A stretch of 64,000 nucleotides of DNA from Liolophura sinensis (taxonomy: Eukaryota > Mollusca > Polyplacophora > Chitonida > Chitonidae). The stretch is from assembly GCF_032854445.1 (NCBI RefSeq), contig NC_088305.1:1619001-1683000 (forward strand). The letters are read 5' to 3'. Below are positions 54,601 through 57,600 of this stretch, piece after piece. The notes below the pieces were generated by a model, which worked only from the letters and a program-made list of their open reading frames with translations, did not search any database and was not told where the DNA came from. The translations under genes and the position numbers were made by a program. The number at the start of each line of letters is the position of its first letter. The first letter of the stretch is position 1.

Positions 54601-57600
54601 TGCCCAAATAATCACAATCATGTTTATACCATGTACATGTAGACTGTGTATCAGGGTACAAGCAGGAGCTACTGCCCAAATAATCACAATCAGGTTTATA
54701 CCATGTACATGCAGACTGTGTATCAGGGTACAAGCAGGAGCTACTGCCCAAATAATCACAATCATGTTTATACCATGTACATGTAGACTATGTATCAGGG
54801 TACAAGCAGGAGCTACTGCCCAAATAATCACAATCATGTTTACACCATGTACATGTAGACTGTGTATCAGGGTACAAGCAGAAGCTACTGCCCAAATAAT
54901 CATAATCAGGTTTATACCATGTACATGTAGACTATGTATCAGGGTACAAGCAGGAGCTACTGCCCAAATATTCACAATCAGGTTTATACCAAGTACATGT
55001 AGACTATGTATCTGGGTACAAGCAGGAGCTACTGCCCAAATAATCACAATCATCTTTATACCATGTACATGTAGACTGTGTATCAGGGTACAAGCAGGAG
55101 CTACTGCCCAAATATTCACAATCAGGTTTATACCATGTTCATGTAGACTATGTATCAGGGTACAAGCAGGAGCTACTGCCCAAATAATCACAATCAGGTT
55201 TATACCATGTACATGTAGACTATGTATCTGGGTACAAGCAGAAGCTACTGCCCAAATATTCACAATCATGTTTATACCATGTACATGTAGACTGTGTATC
55301 AGGGTACAAGCAGGAGCTACTGCCCAAATAATCACAATCAGGTTTATACCATGTACGTGTAGACTATGTATCTGGGTACAAGCAGAAGCTACTGCCCAAA
55401 TAATCAATCATTTTTATACCATGTACATGTAGACTATGTATCAGGGTACAAGCAGAAGCTACTGCCCAAATAATCAATCATTTTTATACCATGTACATGT
55501 AGACTATGTATCAGGGTACAAGCAGGAGCTACTGCCCAAATAATCACAATCAGGTTTATACCATGTACATGTAGACTGTGTATCAGGGTACAAGCAGGAG
55601 CTACTGCCCAAATATTCACAATCAGGTTTATACCATGTACATGTAGACTGTGTATCAGGGTACAAGCAGAAGCTACTGCCCAAATAATCAATCATTTTTA
55701 TACCATGTACATGTAGACTATGTATCAGGGTACAAGCAGGAGCTACTGCCCAAATAATCACAATCAGGTTTATACCATGTACATGTAGACTGTGTATCAG
55801 GGTACAAGCAGAAGCTACTGCCCAAATAATCAATCATTTTTATACCATGTACATGTAGACTATGTATCAGGGTACAAGCAGAAGCTACTGCCCAAATATT
55901 CACAATCATGTTTATACCATGTACATGTAGACTATGTATCAGGGTACAAGCAGGAGCTACTGCCCAAATATTCACAATCATGTTTTATACCATGTACATG
56001 TAGACTGTGTATCAGGGTACAAGCAGAAGCTACTGCTCAAATATTCACAATCATCTTTATACCATGTACATGTAGACTACGTAACAGGGTACAAGCAGAA
56101 GCTACTGCCCAAATATTCACAATCATCTTTATACCATGTACATGTAGACTATGTATCAGGGTACAAGCAGGAGCTACTGCCCAAATATTCACAATCATGT
56201 TTATACCATGTACATGTAGACTGTGTATCAGGGTACAAGCAGGAGCTACTGCCCAAATAATCACAATCATGTTTATACCATGTACATGTAGACTGTGTAT
56301 CAGGGTACAAGCAGGAGCTACTGCCCAAATAATCACAATCATTTTTATACCATGTACATGTAGACTGTGTATCAGGGTACAAGCAGGAGCTACTGCCCAA
56401 ATATTCACAATCATGTTTATACCATGTACATGTAGACTGTGTATCAGGGTACAAGCAGGAGCTACTGCCCAAATAATCACAATCAGGTTTATACCATGTA
56501 CATGTAGACTATGTATCAGGGTACAAGCAGGAGCTACTGCCCAAATAATCACAATCATGTTTATACCATGTACATGTAGACTATGTATCAGGGTACAAGC
56601 AGGAGCTACTGCCCAAATAATCACAATCATTTTTATACCATGTACATGTAGACTGTGTATCAGGGTACAAGCAGGAGCTACTGCCCAAATATTCACAATC
56701 ATGTTTATACCATGTACATGTAGACTGTGTATCAGGGTACAAGCAGGAGCTACTGCCCAAATAATCACAATCATGTTTATACCATGTACATGTAGACTGT
56801 GTATCAGGGTACAAGCAGGAGCTACTGCCCAAATAATCACAATCATTTTTATACCATGTACATGTAGACTGTGTATCAGGGTACAAGCAGGAGCTACTGC
56901 CCAAATATTCACAATCATGTTTATACCATGTACATGTAGACTGTGTATCAGGGTACAAGCAGGAGCTACTGCCCAAATAATCACAATCAGGTTTATACCA
57001 TGTACATGTAGACTATGTATCAGGGTACAAGCAGGAGCTACTGCCCAAATCATCACAATCAGGTTTATACCATGTACATGTAGACTATGTATCAGGGTAC
57101 AAGCAGGAGCTACTGCCCAAATAATCACAATCATTTTTATACCATGTACATGTAGACTGTGTATCAGGGTACAAGCAGGAGCTACTGCCCAAATAATCAC
57201 AATCATGTTTATACCATGTACATGTAGACTGTGTATCAGGGTACAAGCAGGAGCTACTGCCCAAATAATCACAATCATGTTTATACCATGTACATGTAGA
57301 CTATATATCAGGGTACAAGCAGGAGCTACTGCCCAAATAATCACAATCATGTTTATACCATGTACATGTAGACTATGTATCAGGGTACCAGCAGGAGCTA
57401 CTGCCCAAATAATCACAATCATCTTTATACCATGTACATGTAGACTATGTATCAGAGTACAAGCAGGAGCTACTGTCCAAATAATCACAATCATGTTTAT
57501 ACCATGTACATGTAGACTATGTATCAGGGTACAAGCAGGAGCTACTGCCCAAATATTCACAATCATGTTTATACCATGTACATGTAGACTGTGTATCAGG